From a virus: 26,995 bases of DNA. Below the pieces are notes generated by a model that was not told the DNA's origin, searched no databases, and saw only the letters and a list, made by a program, of their open reading frames with translations. The translations under genes were made by a program, and so were the position numbers. The stretch is from positions 1-26,995 of the IMG/VR virus record IMGVR_UViG_3300030380_005920. One strand, 5' to 3'. This document shows, in pieces, positions 1-8,311 of this stretch; the stretch's first letter is position 1, and every line of letters begins with the position of its first letter.

Positions 1-1
1 G

Positions 2-1420
2 GAAGAGCTGGTTGGACTTGACACTACTATTGATTGGAAAAACACAGGTGATAACAGTTATGACGGTGAAAAGCTTAGCTTGTTAGTTCACGATGAAAGT
101 GGCAAGTGGGAAAGACCTGATAATATTCTAAACAACTGGCGAGTAACTAAAACTTGTTTAAGACTAGGTGCTCGTATAGTTGGCAAATGCATGATGGGTT
201 CAACGAGCAACTCGCTGGACAAGGGTGGTGATAATTTTAAAAAGCTGTACAATGATTCAGACGTTACAAGCAGAAACCGCAATGGACAAACAAAGTCTGG
301 TTTATATTCTTTGTTTATCCCAATGGAATGGAACTATGAAGGATTTATTGACGAATACGGACAACCTGTATTTAATAACCCAAATCATGATGTATACGGA
401 CCCGACGGTGAATTGATTGATATAGGTATAATTGATCATTGGAATAATGAAGCTGAAGGTTTGAAATCAGATCAAGACGCGTTAAACGAGTTTTACAGAC
501 AGTTTCCAAGAACTGAAGAACACGCGTTTAGAGATGAAGCAAAAAATAGTATATTTAATTTAGTTAAAATATACGAACAGATAGATTATAATGAAGGAAT
601 AGGTAATGATTCAGTTGTTACTACTGGAAATTTTCAATGGATAAATGGTGTTAAAGACACTCAAGTTATTTTTTATCCAGATGCAAAAGGTAGATTTAAA
701 ATAAGCTGGGTGCCACCTGTAAATCTTCAAAATAAAACAATAATTAAAAATGGAGTTAAATATCCTGGGAACGAGCACATGGGCGCTTTTGGCTGCGATA
801 GTTATGATATTAGCGGTACTGTTGATGGTCGAGGATCCAACGGATCTCTTCATGGATTGACAAAGTTTTCTATGGAAGACGCTCCGCCAAACCATTTTTT
901 TTTAGAATATATAGCTAGACCACAAACCGCAGAGATATTTTTTGAAGACGTACTAATGGCTTGCATATTTTACAGCATGCCAATACTTGCAGAAAATAAT
1001 AAGCCAAGGCTTTTGTACTATTTTAAACGTAGAGGATATAGAGGCTTTAGCATGAATAGACCAGATAGAGTTTGGAACAAATTATCTACGGCTGAAAAAG
1101 AAATAGGTGGTATACCAAACTCTAGCGAAGATATTAAACAAGCTCACGCAGCTGCTATTGAAATGTACATCAACGACCATGTTGGTAACAAAGGCGATGG
1201 CGTTTATGGTAATATATATTTTAATAGAACTTTAAACGATTGGGCTAAGTTTGATATAAATAAAAGAACTAAGTTTGATGCTTCCATAAGCTCTGGCTTA
1301 GCAATAATGGCTTGCAATAGACATTTATATACACCACGAGCACAAGTAACAAAACAACCACTTAATATAAATATAGCTAAATATAGCAATACCGGTAACA
1401 CATCAAGAATAATAAAATAA
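2..1420 (+). CDS. terL: Terminase large subunit, 5'-truncated by the window edge
   Basis: This is the motor and nuclease that packages phage DNA into the prohead. The frame is open from base 2, so the gene starts before the window; 472 residues remain. Numbering from base 2, a Walker B-like LLVHDE (catalytic Asp31-Glu32) and the coupling motif GSTSN (66-70) are visible, while Walker A is upstream and absent. The RNase H-like nuclease follows: GCDSYD (Asp266, Asp269) as acidic site I, an AENN segment (Glu331) as site II, and KFDAS (Asp426) near the end as site III. A TTG at base 80 could be taken as a start, but it falls inside Walker B, so it is internal. The portal gene begins 4 bases after the stop, the usual packaging order. 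The assignment is firm; the exact catalytic residues are assigned by eye. Confidence 0.92.
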   Translation, partial: EELVGLDTTIDWKNTGDNSYDGEKLSLLVHDESGKWERPDNILNNWRVTKTCLRLGARIVGKCMMGSTSNSLDKGGDNFKKLYNDSDVTSRNRNGQTKSGLYSLFIPMEWNYEGFIDEYGQPVFNNPNHDVYGPDGELIDIGIIDHWNNEAEGLKSDQDALNEFYRQFPRTEEHAFRDEAKNSIFNLVKIYEQIDYNEGIGNDSVVTTGNFQWINGVKDTQVIFYPDAKGRFKISWVPPVNLQNKTIIKNGVKYPGNEHMGAFGCDSYDISGTVDGRGSNGSLHGLTKFSMEDAPPNHFFLEYIARPQTAEIFFEDVLMACIFYSMPILAENNKPRLLYYFKRRGYRGFSMNRPDRVWNKLSTAEKEIGGIPNSSEDIKQAHAAAIEMYINDHVGNKGDGVYGNIYFNRTLNDWAKFDINKRTKFDASISSGLAIMACNRHLYTPRAQVTKQPLNINIAKYSNTGNTSRIIK

Positions 1421-1424
1421 AAAT

Positions 1425-3851
1425 ATGGCAGAGTCTGTTATAAAAAGTTATTTTCCAAGTCAAGTAGTTAGTGATGCTGAAAAGCTTAGTTATGACTATG
1501 GATTAAAAGTTGCTAAAGCAATAGAAACAGAGTGGTTTTACGATGATAATTCTCGCACTAGGTATGATGATAATTTCAATAATTTTCACAAATTAAGATT
1601 ATACGCAAGAGGTGAGCAACCTGTTCAAAAATATAAAGACGAATTATCTATAAATGGTGATTTAAGTTATTTAAACCTAGATTGGACGCCAGTACCAATT
1701 ATACCTAAGTTTGTAGATATAGTTGTTAATGGTATTGCAGACAGAGCTTTTGAAGTAAAAGCATATTCTCAAGATGAATATGGCATTGCTAAAAGAACTG
1801 AGTATATGGAAAGCATACTAGGTGATATGGCTGCTAGAGAGATGAACGATTTTGCGGCTCAAGAGTTTGGTATTAACTTATACGAAAACGATCCTAAAAC
1901 TTTACCTGAAAATCAAGAAGAACTAGAGCTACACATGCAGTTAAGCTACAAGCAAGCTGTAGAAATAGCAGAAGAACAAGCTATAAATGTACTGCTACAA
2001 GGTAATAATTACGACTTAATAAAAAGAAGACTTTATTATGATTTAGCAGTTTTAGGTATTGCAGCTGTAAAAACAAACTTTACAACATCAGATGGCGTTA
2101 CGGTTGACTATGTAGATCCAGCCGATTTAGTTTACTCTTATACTGAGTCACCATACTTTGATGACATATACTATGTAGGCGAAGTTAAAACAATACCTAT
2201 AAACGAGCTTGCTAAACAATTTCCACACTTAACGCAAGATGATTTAGAAGAAATACAAAACTCAGGTTACACACAAAAATCTAACTACAATAAAAGCGGA
2301 GCTAGATACGAAGATACAGATAGAAATAAAGTTCAAGTTTTATACTTTAATTATAAAACATATATGAACGAAGTTTACAAAGTAAAAGAAACAGGCAGCG
2401 GTGCTATTAAGCTAATTGAAAAAGATGATAGCTTTGATCCGCCTGCAGATACTCAAGGTAATTTTTCAAAACTAGAAAGAGCTATTGAGACTCTTTACGA
2501 AGGCGCGTTAGTTTTAGGAACTAGCAAGCTTATTAAATGGGAGATGTCTGAGAATATGATGAGATCAAAAAGTAATTTTACTAAAGTAAAAATGAATTAT
2601 AGTATTGTTGCTCCTCGTATGTACAAAGGTAAAATTGAATCACTAGTTAGAAGAATAACTGGCTTTGCTGATATGATACAGCTTACGCACTTAAAGCTAC
2701 AGCAAGTTATGTCGCGTATGGTTCCAGATGGCGTATATCTTGATGCTGATGGCTTAGCTGAGGTAGACTTAGGTAATGGCACAAACTATAATCCACAAGA
2801 AGCTTTAAATATGTTTTTTCAAACAGGTAGTGTTATAGGTAGATCATTTACAAGCGAAGGTGATATAAATCCTGGTAAAGTGCCTATACAAGAAATAACT
2901 AGCGGTAGTGGCGGTAATAAAATCAATGCTTTAATAGGAAATTATAATTATTATATGCAAATGATTAGAGACGCTACTGGCTTAAATGAAGCTCGTGATG
3001 GTAGCTTGCCAGATGAAAGAGCTTTGCTTGGCGTTCAAAAGCTAGCTGCCGCTAATAGTAATACTGCTACAAGACATATATTAAATTCTGGTTTATTTTT
3101 AACAGCTGAAGTTGCAGAGCAATTATCTCTTAGAATATCAGATATTATTGAATACTCGCCAACTAAAGAAGCTTTTATACAAAGCATAGGCGTTCATAAT
3201 GTTGCTACACTTGAAGAGATGTCAGAACTTCATCTATACGACTTTGGTATATTCTTAGAGCTAGCTCCAGATGAAGAAGAAAAAGCTATACTTGAAAACA
3301 ATATACAGCAAGCTTTATCGCAAAAAACTATCGACCTTGAAGACGTTATTGATCTTAGAGATATAAGTAATGTTAAAGTTGCTAATCAAATGCTTAAGAT
3401 ACGAAGAAATAAAAAGCAGCAAAAAGATCAACAAATGCAGCAACAGAATATTCAAGCTCAAGCTCAAGCTAACGTTCAACAGCAACAAGCTTCTGCTCAG
3501 TTAGAAATACAAAAGCAACAAGCATTAAAGCAAGCTGAAGCTCAAATGATGCAGTTGCAGGCTCAGCTCGACGCTAGTAGAATACAGGCTGAGTCGCAAA
3601 TGAAAGCTCAACTTGCAACTCAAAAGTTTCAGTTTGACATGCAGTTAAAATCTTTAGAAACTCAAGGAATTAAAGACAGAGAAAAAACTAAAGAAGATCG
3701 AAAAGACAAAAGAACAAAAATACAAGCCTCTCAACAATCAGAGCTTATAGATCAAAGAAAAACAGGTGGATCACCTAAAAAGTTTGATTCTGCAGGTAAT
3801 GATATACTTGGAGGTGGGCCTAGCATAGACGATAATATGCCTATGCAGTAA
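1425..3851 (+). CDS. Portal protein
   Basis: Likely the dodecameric ring at one capsid vertex through which DNA enters and leaves. It has 808 residues, in the size range of P22-type and crAss-like portals. A portal-like segment, YVDPADLVYS at about residue 229 followed by a DDIYYVGEVK stretch, lies in the N-terminal half. Residues about 664-760 are extremely rich in Gln, Ala and Lys with heptad-like spacing and are probably helical; in P22 the portal C-terminus forms a long barrel into the capsid, and this tail may do the same. The last 50 residues are charged, then Gly/Pro-rich. It sits between terminase and the scaffold candidate. The leader is A/T-only and codon 2 is Ala. Function rests on position, size and motif memory and is well supported. 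Confidence 0.87.
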   Translation: MAESVIKSYFPSQVVSDAEKLSYDYGLKVAKAIETEWFYDDNSRTRYDDNFNNFHKLRLYARGEQPVQKYKDELSINGDLSYLNLDWTPVPIIPKFVDIVVNGIADRAFEVKAYSQDEYGIAKRTEYMESILGDMAAREMNDFAAQEFGINLYENDPKTLPENQEELELHMQLSYKQAVEIAEEQAINVLLQGNNYDLIKRRLYYDLAVLGIAAVKTNFTTSDGVTVDYVDPADLVYSYTESPYFDDIYYVGEVKTIPINELAKQFPHLTQDDLEEIQNSGYTQKSNYNKSGARYEDTDRNKVQVLYFNYKTYMNEVYKVKETGSGAIKLIEKDDSFDPPADTQGNFSKLERAIETLYEGALVLGTSKLIKWEMSENMMRSKSNFTKVKMNYSIVAPRMYKGKIESLVRRITGFADMIQLTHLKLQQVMSRMVPDGVYLDADGLAEVDLGNGTNYNPQEALNMFFQTGSVIGRSFTSEGDINPGKVPIQEITSGSGGNKINALIGNYNYYMQMIRDATGLNEARDGSLPDERALLGVQKLAAANSNTATRHILNSGLFLTAEVAEQLSLRISDIIEYSPTKEAFIQSIGVHNVATLEEMSELHLYDFGIFLELAPDEEEKAILENNIQQALSQKTIDLEDVIDLRDISNVKVANQMLKIRRNKKQQKDQQMQQQNIQAQAQANVQQQQASAQLEIQKQQALKQAEAQMMQLQAQLDASRIQAESQMKAQLATQKFQFDMQLKSLETQGIKDREKTKEDRKDKRTKIQASQQSELIDQRKTGGSPKKFDSAGNDILGGGPSIDDNMPMQ

Positions 3852-3875
3852 CACTAATTTATATATTATTTTATT

Positions 3876-5069
3876 ATGGAAGAAAAAGAAAACGTAGTTG
3901 AAGAAACTACACAAGAGCAAACTATTGACGAAAGCAAATTTCAAAGCGCTGAAGATGATAGTGTAATTAAAATAGATTTAGATAAACCTGTAGAAGATGC
4001 CACTGGAGAGCAAAGCACAGATGAGGTACCTGTTCGCAACGAATCCGAAACTAGCGAAGAAGTACGTAAAGAAAACGTCGAAGAAAAAGTTGAAGAACCT
4101 GCCGGAGAAGAAAAGCCCGAGCAAGTTCAAGATGAAGAGCCCGTCGTTCAAGAAATAACTGATGAAGAGGTTGCTGAAGAAGTAGAAGAAGTAACTGAAC
4201 AAGTTCAAGAAGCAGTTGCTGAAGCTGAAGCTACAGGTAAACCACTACCTGAAAATATTCAAAAGTTAGTTGACTTTATGAATGACACAGGTGGAGACAT
4301 AGAAGATTACGTTAAATTAAATAAAGATTATTCTAACTTAGATAATGTAAGTCTTCTTAGAGAATATTATAAACAGACTAAACCTCATTTAACTTCAGAA
4401 GAAGTTGACTTTTTAATGGAAGATCAATTTTCTTTTGATGAAGAAGTTGATGAGGAAAGAGATATAAAAAGAAAAAAATTAGCTTTGAAGGAGCAAGTTG
4501 CTCAAGCAAAGAACCACTTGGAAAGTGTAAAATCCAAATATTACGATAGTATAAAACAAGGCTCTAAGCTAACAACTGAACAGCAAAAGGCTATTGATTT
4601 TTTCAATCGTTATAACAAAGAGTCGGAAGACAATAAAAAAGTAGCTGAACAACAGCAACGAACGTTTTTAAATAAAACTAATCAACTATTCAACAAGAAC
4701 TTCAAAGGTTTTGAATATAGTGTTGGAGATAAAAAGTTTAGATATAACGTTAAAAACACAGATACTGTTAAAGATACTCAAAGCGATATTAACAACTTTA
4801 TAGGAAAGTTTCTTAATGAAAGTAATGAAATGTCAGATGCTAAGGGCTATCACAAGAGTTTATTCACGGCTATGAACGCTGACGCTATAGCACAGCACTT
4901 TTATGAACAAGGTAAAGCAGATGCTTTAAAAGAAAGTATTGCTAAGTCTAAAAACGTTAGTATGAATCCTCGCCAAGAATTTGGTGGTGTTCAAAATAAC
5001 AGCGGCATGAAAGTTAAAGTGTTAGGCGACAACTCTTCTGATTTTAAATTTAAAATTAAAAGAAAATAA
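3876..5069 (+). CDS. Scaffold-like protein, very acidic N-terminus
   Basis: A candidate assembly scaffold: 397 residues between portal and major capsid genes, the classic scaffold position. Residues 1 to about 135 are dominated by Glu, Asp, Val and Thr and are probably disordered. Residues about 135-200 form a more ordered helical part containing TGGDIEDYV and LREYYKQTKP. Residues about 200-245 are charged and coil-like. The end is basic (FKFKIKRK), matching the basic C-terminal coat-binding tail known for P22-type scaffolds. There are no protease motifs, so this is not a protease-scaffold fusion. The ATG at 3876 follows ATTTTATT, the same leader as the capsid gene. A packaged internal protein is the main alternative, because scaffolds diverge too much for a motif to prove the role. 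Confidence 0.7.
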   Translation: MEEKENVVEETTQEQTIDESKFQSAEDDSVIKIDLDKPVEDATGEQSTDEVPVRNESETSEEVRKENVEEKVEEPAGEEKPEQVQDEEPVVQEITDEEVAEEVEEVTEQVQEAVAEAEATGKPLPENIQKLVDFMNDTGGDIEDYVKLNKDYSNLDNVSLLREYYKQTKPHLTSEEVDFLMEDQFSFDEEVDEERDIKRKKLALKEQVAQAKNHLESVKSKYYDSIKQGSKLTTEQQKAIDFFNRYNKESEDNKKVAEQQQRTFLNKTNQLFNKNFKGFEYSVGDKKFRYNVKNTDTVKDTQSDINNFIGKFLNESNEMSDAKGYHKSLFTAMNADAIAQHFYEQGKADALKESIAKSKNVSMNPRQEFGGVQNNSGMKVKVLGDNSSDFKFKIKRK

Positions 5070-5091
5070 TTAACATTTAAAACATTTTATT

Positions 5092-6606
5092 ATGGCAATT
5101 ACAGCTGGACCTAATTTGAATAGTGTACCTGCTCCAAGAAAGCAGACACTAGCTACAAATTATCTAGACTTCACGGGAACTGCAAACTCGTGGGGACAAC
5201 AATATCTGCCTGACTTGATGGAAAAAGAAGCTGAGGTTTTTGGACCTCGTACAATTTCTGGTTTCCTTGCACAAGTTGGCGCGGAAGAAGCAATGCAGTC
5301 TGATCAAGTAGTCTGGTCAGAACAAGGTAGACTACATTTATCGTACAAAGCGCAAGTTAGTACTGCTTCTGGTGGTACTCAAGTAAACAGTACGAACGTT
5401 TCTATCATCACAATTGAAAAAGATATAGACGGTAAAGCTTTACACGCTAACGGACACGGTGTTAGAGTTAACGATACTATTATTGTATCTGATACTACTA
5501 ACGGTATTGTTAAGTGTTTAGTAACAAAAGTTCCTTCAACGACAACTATTGAAGTTTCACCTTATGATGCAGGCGCTGCTCAATTGAGTGCTACTTCTTC
5601 AGAAGCTACTACTATATTAGTTTATGGTTCTGAGTTTGGTAAAGCTATGGCTTATACTGCTGGTGCTGGTACAACAGCTGATCTTGAATCAAGAGGAGCT
5701 AACGAACCAAGATTCCAAACTTTCACTAACAAGCCTATCATTATGAAAGACTACTACGAAGTGTCTGGATCAGATACATCTCGTATTGGTTGGGTAGAAG
5801 TTTCAACTGAAGGTGGACAAGGCGGTTACTTATGGTACTTAAAAGCTGAGTCTGACACAAGAGCTCGTTTCAATGACTATATTGAAATGGCAATGTTAGA
5901 AGCTGAGCTTAATGATAGTTCTTCTGTTCTTGACGGTGCTACAGCTCTTTTAAAAGGATCTGCAGCTGGCGACGGAACTGTAGGTACTGAAGGTTTATTT
6001 GCTGCTATTGAATCAAGAGGTAATATTACTTCTGGTATCACTGGTGTTAACGCTGCTACTGACTTAGCTGAGTTCGATGCTATTTTAGCTGAATTTGACA
6101 AGCAAGGTGCTATTGAGGAAAACATGTTCTTCTTGAACAGAAACACTTCTTTAGCTATTGATGACATGTTAGCTTCTATGAACTCTTACGGTGCTGGTGG
6201 TACATCTTACGGTGTATTCAACAACTCTGAAGACATGGCATTAAACTTAGGCTTCTCTGGTTTCCGTAGAGGATCTTATGACTTCTATAAGTCTGACTTC
6301 CGTTACTTAAACGACAAAGCTACTCGTGGTGGTATTAATGAAGCTAGCCCAGCTAACGCTATTCGTGGTGTTGTAATTCCAGCTGGTTCTTCATCTGTAT
6401 ATGATCAAACTGTTGGAGCTTCTATTAAGCGTCCGTTCTTACACGTACGTTATAGAGCTTCTCAAACTGATGATCGTAGAATGAAGACTTGGACTACTGG
6501 TTCAGTTGGAGCTGCTACAACAGCATTAGATGTGATGCAACTACACTTCTTAACTGAAAGATGTTTGATTACTCAAGCAGCTAATAACTTTATGTTATTG
6601 AAGTAA
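5092..6606 (+). CDS. Major capsid protein, HK97-type
   Basis: Likely the main shell protein, 504 residues. The N-terminal part holds a capsid-like stretch including YLPDLMEKEAEVFGPRTIS (residues 39-57). Residues about 88-180 are Ser/Thr/Val-rich with alternating hydrophobics and look like an inserted beta domain, perhaps surface exposed. The remainder has features of the P- and A-domains, including a long helix-like section near 255-275. Codon use differs from neighbours: by hand count 15 of 20 Phe codons are TTC, against 4 of 19 in the scaffold gene, and Asn, Asp and Tyr favour C-ending codons. This suggests selection for high expression. A strong terminator begins 10 bases after the stop. 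No cleavable delta-type N-terminal domain is evident, consistent with a separate scaffold. Confidence 0.87.
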   Translation: MAITAGPNLNSVPAPRKQTLATNYLDFTGTANSWGQQYLPDLMEKEAEVFGPRTISGFLAQVGAEEAMQSDQVVWSEQGRLHLSYKAQVSTASGGTQVNSTNVSIITIEKDIDGKALHANGHGVRVNDTIIVSDTTNGIVKCLVTKVPSTTTIEVSPYDAGAAQLSATSSEATTILVYGSEFGKAMAYTAGAGTTADLESRGANEPRFQTFTNKPIIMKDYYEVSGSDTSRIGWVEVSTEGGQGGYLWYLKAESDTRARFNDYIEMAMLEAELNDSSSVLDGATALLKGSAAGDGTVGTEGLFAAIESRGNITSGITGVNAATDLAEFDAILAEFDKQGAIEENMFFLNRNTSLAIDDMLASMNSYGAGGTSYGVFNNSEDMALNLGFSGFRRGSYDFYKSDFRYLNDKATRGGINEASPANAIRGVVIPAGSSSVYDQTVGASIKRPFLHVRYRASQTDDRRMKTWTTGSVGAATTALDVMQLHFLTERCLITQAANNFMLLK

Positions 6607-6615
6607 ATTGATTAC

Positions 6616-6643
6616 GGTCGGGGCTTCGGCCCCGATCTTTTTT
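6616..6643 (+). terminator. Intrinsic terminator after the capsid gene
   Basis: A 9-base-pair stem (6616-6624 with 6629-6637, one G-U pair) closes a TTCG tetraloop at 6625-6628, and six T residues follow directly (6638-6643). This is a complete Rho-independent terminator for + strand transcription. No T tract lies on the other side, so it is not bidirectional. Because genes downstream are co-oriented and only 20 bases away, partial readthrough or a new promoter in the A/T-rich gap is needed. Confidence 0.93.
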
Positions 6644-6663
6644 AACTTTTATTATATTATATT

Positions 6664-7488
6664 ATGGCAAAAAAGCAAACAAAAAAGGCTGAAGTAGCGC
6701 CTGAAGTAAAAGCTACTAACGATATGGTTGAGGTTGTTATTGAAAAGCCAAAGCCAAAAAAACCAACTTGGGAAATAAAAGATAGAGTTTATTATTTAAG
6801 AGGTAGTAAAAAACCTATATCTAGATCAATAAAATCTGCAGGAGTATATTGGTTTGATCAAGAAAAAGGTTACGAAAGAGAATTAAAATATTGTGAAAAT
6901 CAAAGAACACCTTTTGTTGATGAGATGACTGGTGATCAAAGATTATCTCATATTATATTTAGAGATGGTTCTTTATTTGTTCCAAAAGAAAAAACTACTT
7001 TACAAAAACTTTTATCTTTATATCACCCGCATAAAGATCAAATATACTACGAGTTTGAAGCTGATGAAGTAGCTGCTGATGAAATAGAATTATTAGAAAT
7101 GGAAGCAGACGCAATATTAATGGCTAGACAAATAGATATTGATATGGCTGAAGCTATCATGCGTGTAGAGAAAGGCTCTGAAGTGTCTAAGCTTAGTTCT
7201 AAAGAACTTAAAAGAGATTTATTAGTGTTTGCACGAAATAATCCTAGTTTGTTCTTAGAGTTAGCGGCTGATGATAACGTGCAGCTTAGAAACTTTGGTA
7301 TTAAAGCTGTAGAGCTTGGAATTATTAAATTATCAAACGATCAAAGAAACTTTTTATGGGGATCTAACGATAGAAAAATAATGACTGTACCATTTGACGA
7401 GCATCCATATACCGCTCTTGCGCATTGGTTTAAAACTGATGAAGGTATGGAGATTTATGCTAACATAGAAAAGCGATTAAACGCGTAA
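6664..7488 (+). CDS. Unrecognised protein after the capsid gene, possible head or neck factor
   Basis: I do not recognise a named family. The 274-residue protein has a Lys-rich N-terminus (1-45, likely disordered), a middle part with aromatic and basic residues (PTWEIKDRVYYLRG), an acidic helical stretch at about 138-170, and a compact C-terminal part containing NFLWGSNDRK and PYTALAHWFKTDEG. There is no signal peptide or membrane segment. It starts 57 bases after the capsid stop, behind the capsid terminator, and is followed by a second UUCG hairpin, so it may be expressed at a different level from its neighbours. Position suggests a head-completion, neck or capsid-associated role, but that is inference only. 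The ATG follows ATTATATTATATT and codon 2 is Ala. Confidence 0.6.
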   Translation: MAKKQTKKAEVAPEVKATNDMVEVVIEKPKPKKPTWEIKDRVYYLRGSKKPISRSIKSAGVYWFDQEKGYERELKYCENQRTPFVDEMTGDQRLSHIIFRDGSLFVPKEKTTLQKLLSLYHPHKDQIYYEFEADEVAADEIELLEMEADAILMARQIDIDMAEAIMRVEKGSEVSKLSSKELKRDLLVFARNNPSLFLELAADDNVQLRNFGIKAVELGIIKLSNDQRNFLWGSNDRKIMTVPFDEHPYTALAHWFKTDEGMEIYANIEKRLNA

Positions 7489-7500
7489 TCATTTATAGAA

Positions 7501-7528
7501 GAGTAACCGCTCTTCGGGGTGGTTACTT
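7501..7528 (+). terminator. UUCG hairpin, weak terminator or RNA-stabilising stem
   Basis: Bases 7503-7512 pair with 7517-7526 around a TTCG loop (7513-7516), giving 10 base pairs including two G-U pairs; A7502-T7527 can extend it. The following bases are TTAACTATAAAA, not a proper T tract, so termination would be weak. It could equally protect or delimit the upstream transcript. The hairpin itself is clear; its function is not. Confidence 0.55.
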
Positions 7529-7546
7529 AACTATAAAATATATATA

Positions 7547-8308
7547 ATGGCGGTAAATGTAAATACAGTATATCAAACAGTTTTAGCGCTAGCTAACAAA
7601 GAGCAAAGAGGCTATATAACTCCTCAAGAATTTAATCTGTTTGCAAAGCAAGCTCAGATGCAAATATATGAGCAATATTTTTACGACTTAAATCAATTTA
7701 AAAGAGTTCCAGGTAATTCTACTGAGTTCTCTAATATGACAGACTTAATAGAACAAAAACTTAACAGAAGGTTTTTAAGATCTGTTGAATCAGATAATTC
7801 ATCTGTTGTAGGTATACCTGATAGTTTTAGTGAAGTTTTTCATAGACTTTCTGACGTTACAGTTTCATATAAGCACGTATACAACAGGCCGGCTAAAACT
7901 TACAAAGTAGATATAATGCCTAAAGAAAAAGTAGATTTAATAGCTTCTTCGGGGCCATTAACAAGACCTTCTTTTACTAGGCCTATAGGTTATTTATATA
8001 GAAATCAAGTTTATATACTTCCTTTTAAAAATATAGATACAACTTTTAATCCTGGAACGCATAGTAAAGTTTTCGTAAGCTACTACATACAACCAAAGCC
8101 TCCTAGATGGACTTACATTACAGCTGGAACTAAAGCTATATTCAACGCGTCCGCTGGTGATTTACAACACTTTGAGTTACATGCTTCTGAAGAGTATGAT
8201 TTAATATTAAAAATACTACAAATGGCAGGTATATCTATAAAAGAATTTGCTTTAACTCAAGCGTCTGGCCAAGCAGAAGTAAATATAATATCACAACAAA
8301 AACAATAA
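7547..8308 (+). CDS. Ring/adaptor-type connector protein candidate
   Basis: A 253-residue protein that probably sits in the neck below the portal. The N-terminal motif, with YITPQEFNLFAKQAQ (about 23-37) then QIYEQYFYDLNQF, is of a kind I associate with structural proteins of Bacteroidota and uncultured marine phages, including crAss-like ring proteins. The middle is mixed alpha/beta with PTRPSF-like loops (SSGPLTRPSFTRPIGYLYR at about 134-152). The C-terminal third, with SEEYDLILKILQMAGISIKE, is helical and resembles an oligomerisation tail. It lies 3 bases before the gp4-like connector gene, so the two are very likely co-translated partners. Its exact ring number or partner cannot be decided from sequence. 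The upstream leader is ATAAAATATATATA with no Shine-Dalgarno site. Confidence 0.65.
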   Translation: MAVNVNTVYQTVLALANKEQRGYITPQEFNLFAKQAQMQIYEQYFYDLNQFKRVPGNSTEFSNMTDLIEQKLNRRFLRSVESDNSSVVGIPDSFSEVFHRLSDVTVSYKHVYNRPAKTYKVDIMPKEKVDLIASSGPLTRPSFTRPIGYLYRNQVYILPFKNIDTTFNPGTHSKVFVSYYIQPKPPRWTYITAGTKAIFNASAGDLQHFELHASEEYDLILKILQMAGISIKEFALTQASGQAEVNIISQQKQ

Positions 8309-8311
8309 AAA

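Noticed and set aside
88-282. Minus-strand open frames, here and at 611, 1204, 2597, 3978, 5877, 10336, 12097, 12784, 15724 and 18718
   Set aside because: All are short, lie wholly or almost wholly inside strong + strand genes, have no leader of the type used elsewhere and show no recognisable protein character. The one at 3978 is just the complement of the Glu-rich scaffold segment.
225-416. A 63-residue + strand frame inside the terminase
   Set aside because: It overlaps the terminase coding region fully in another frame, with no family features.
895-903. Run of nine T as a possible slippage site in the terminase gene
   Set aside because: The frame stays intact on both sides and encodes a sensible His-Phe-Phe-Leu; no alternative-frame product of interest follows.
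80-1420. Terminase frame starting at the TTG at base 80
   Set aside because: The same frame is open back to base 2 and the TTG lies within the Walker B strand, so it is an internal Leu codon of a truncated gene.
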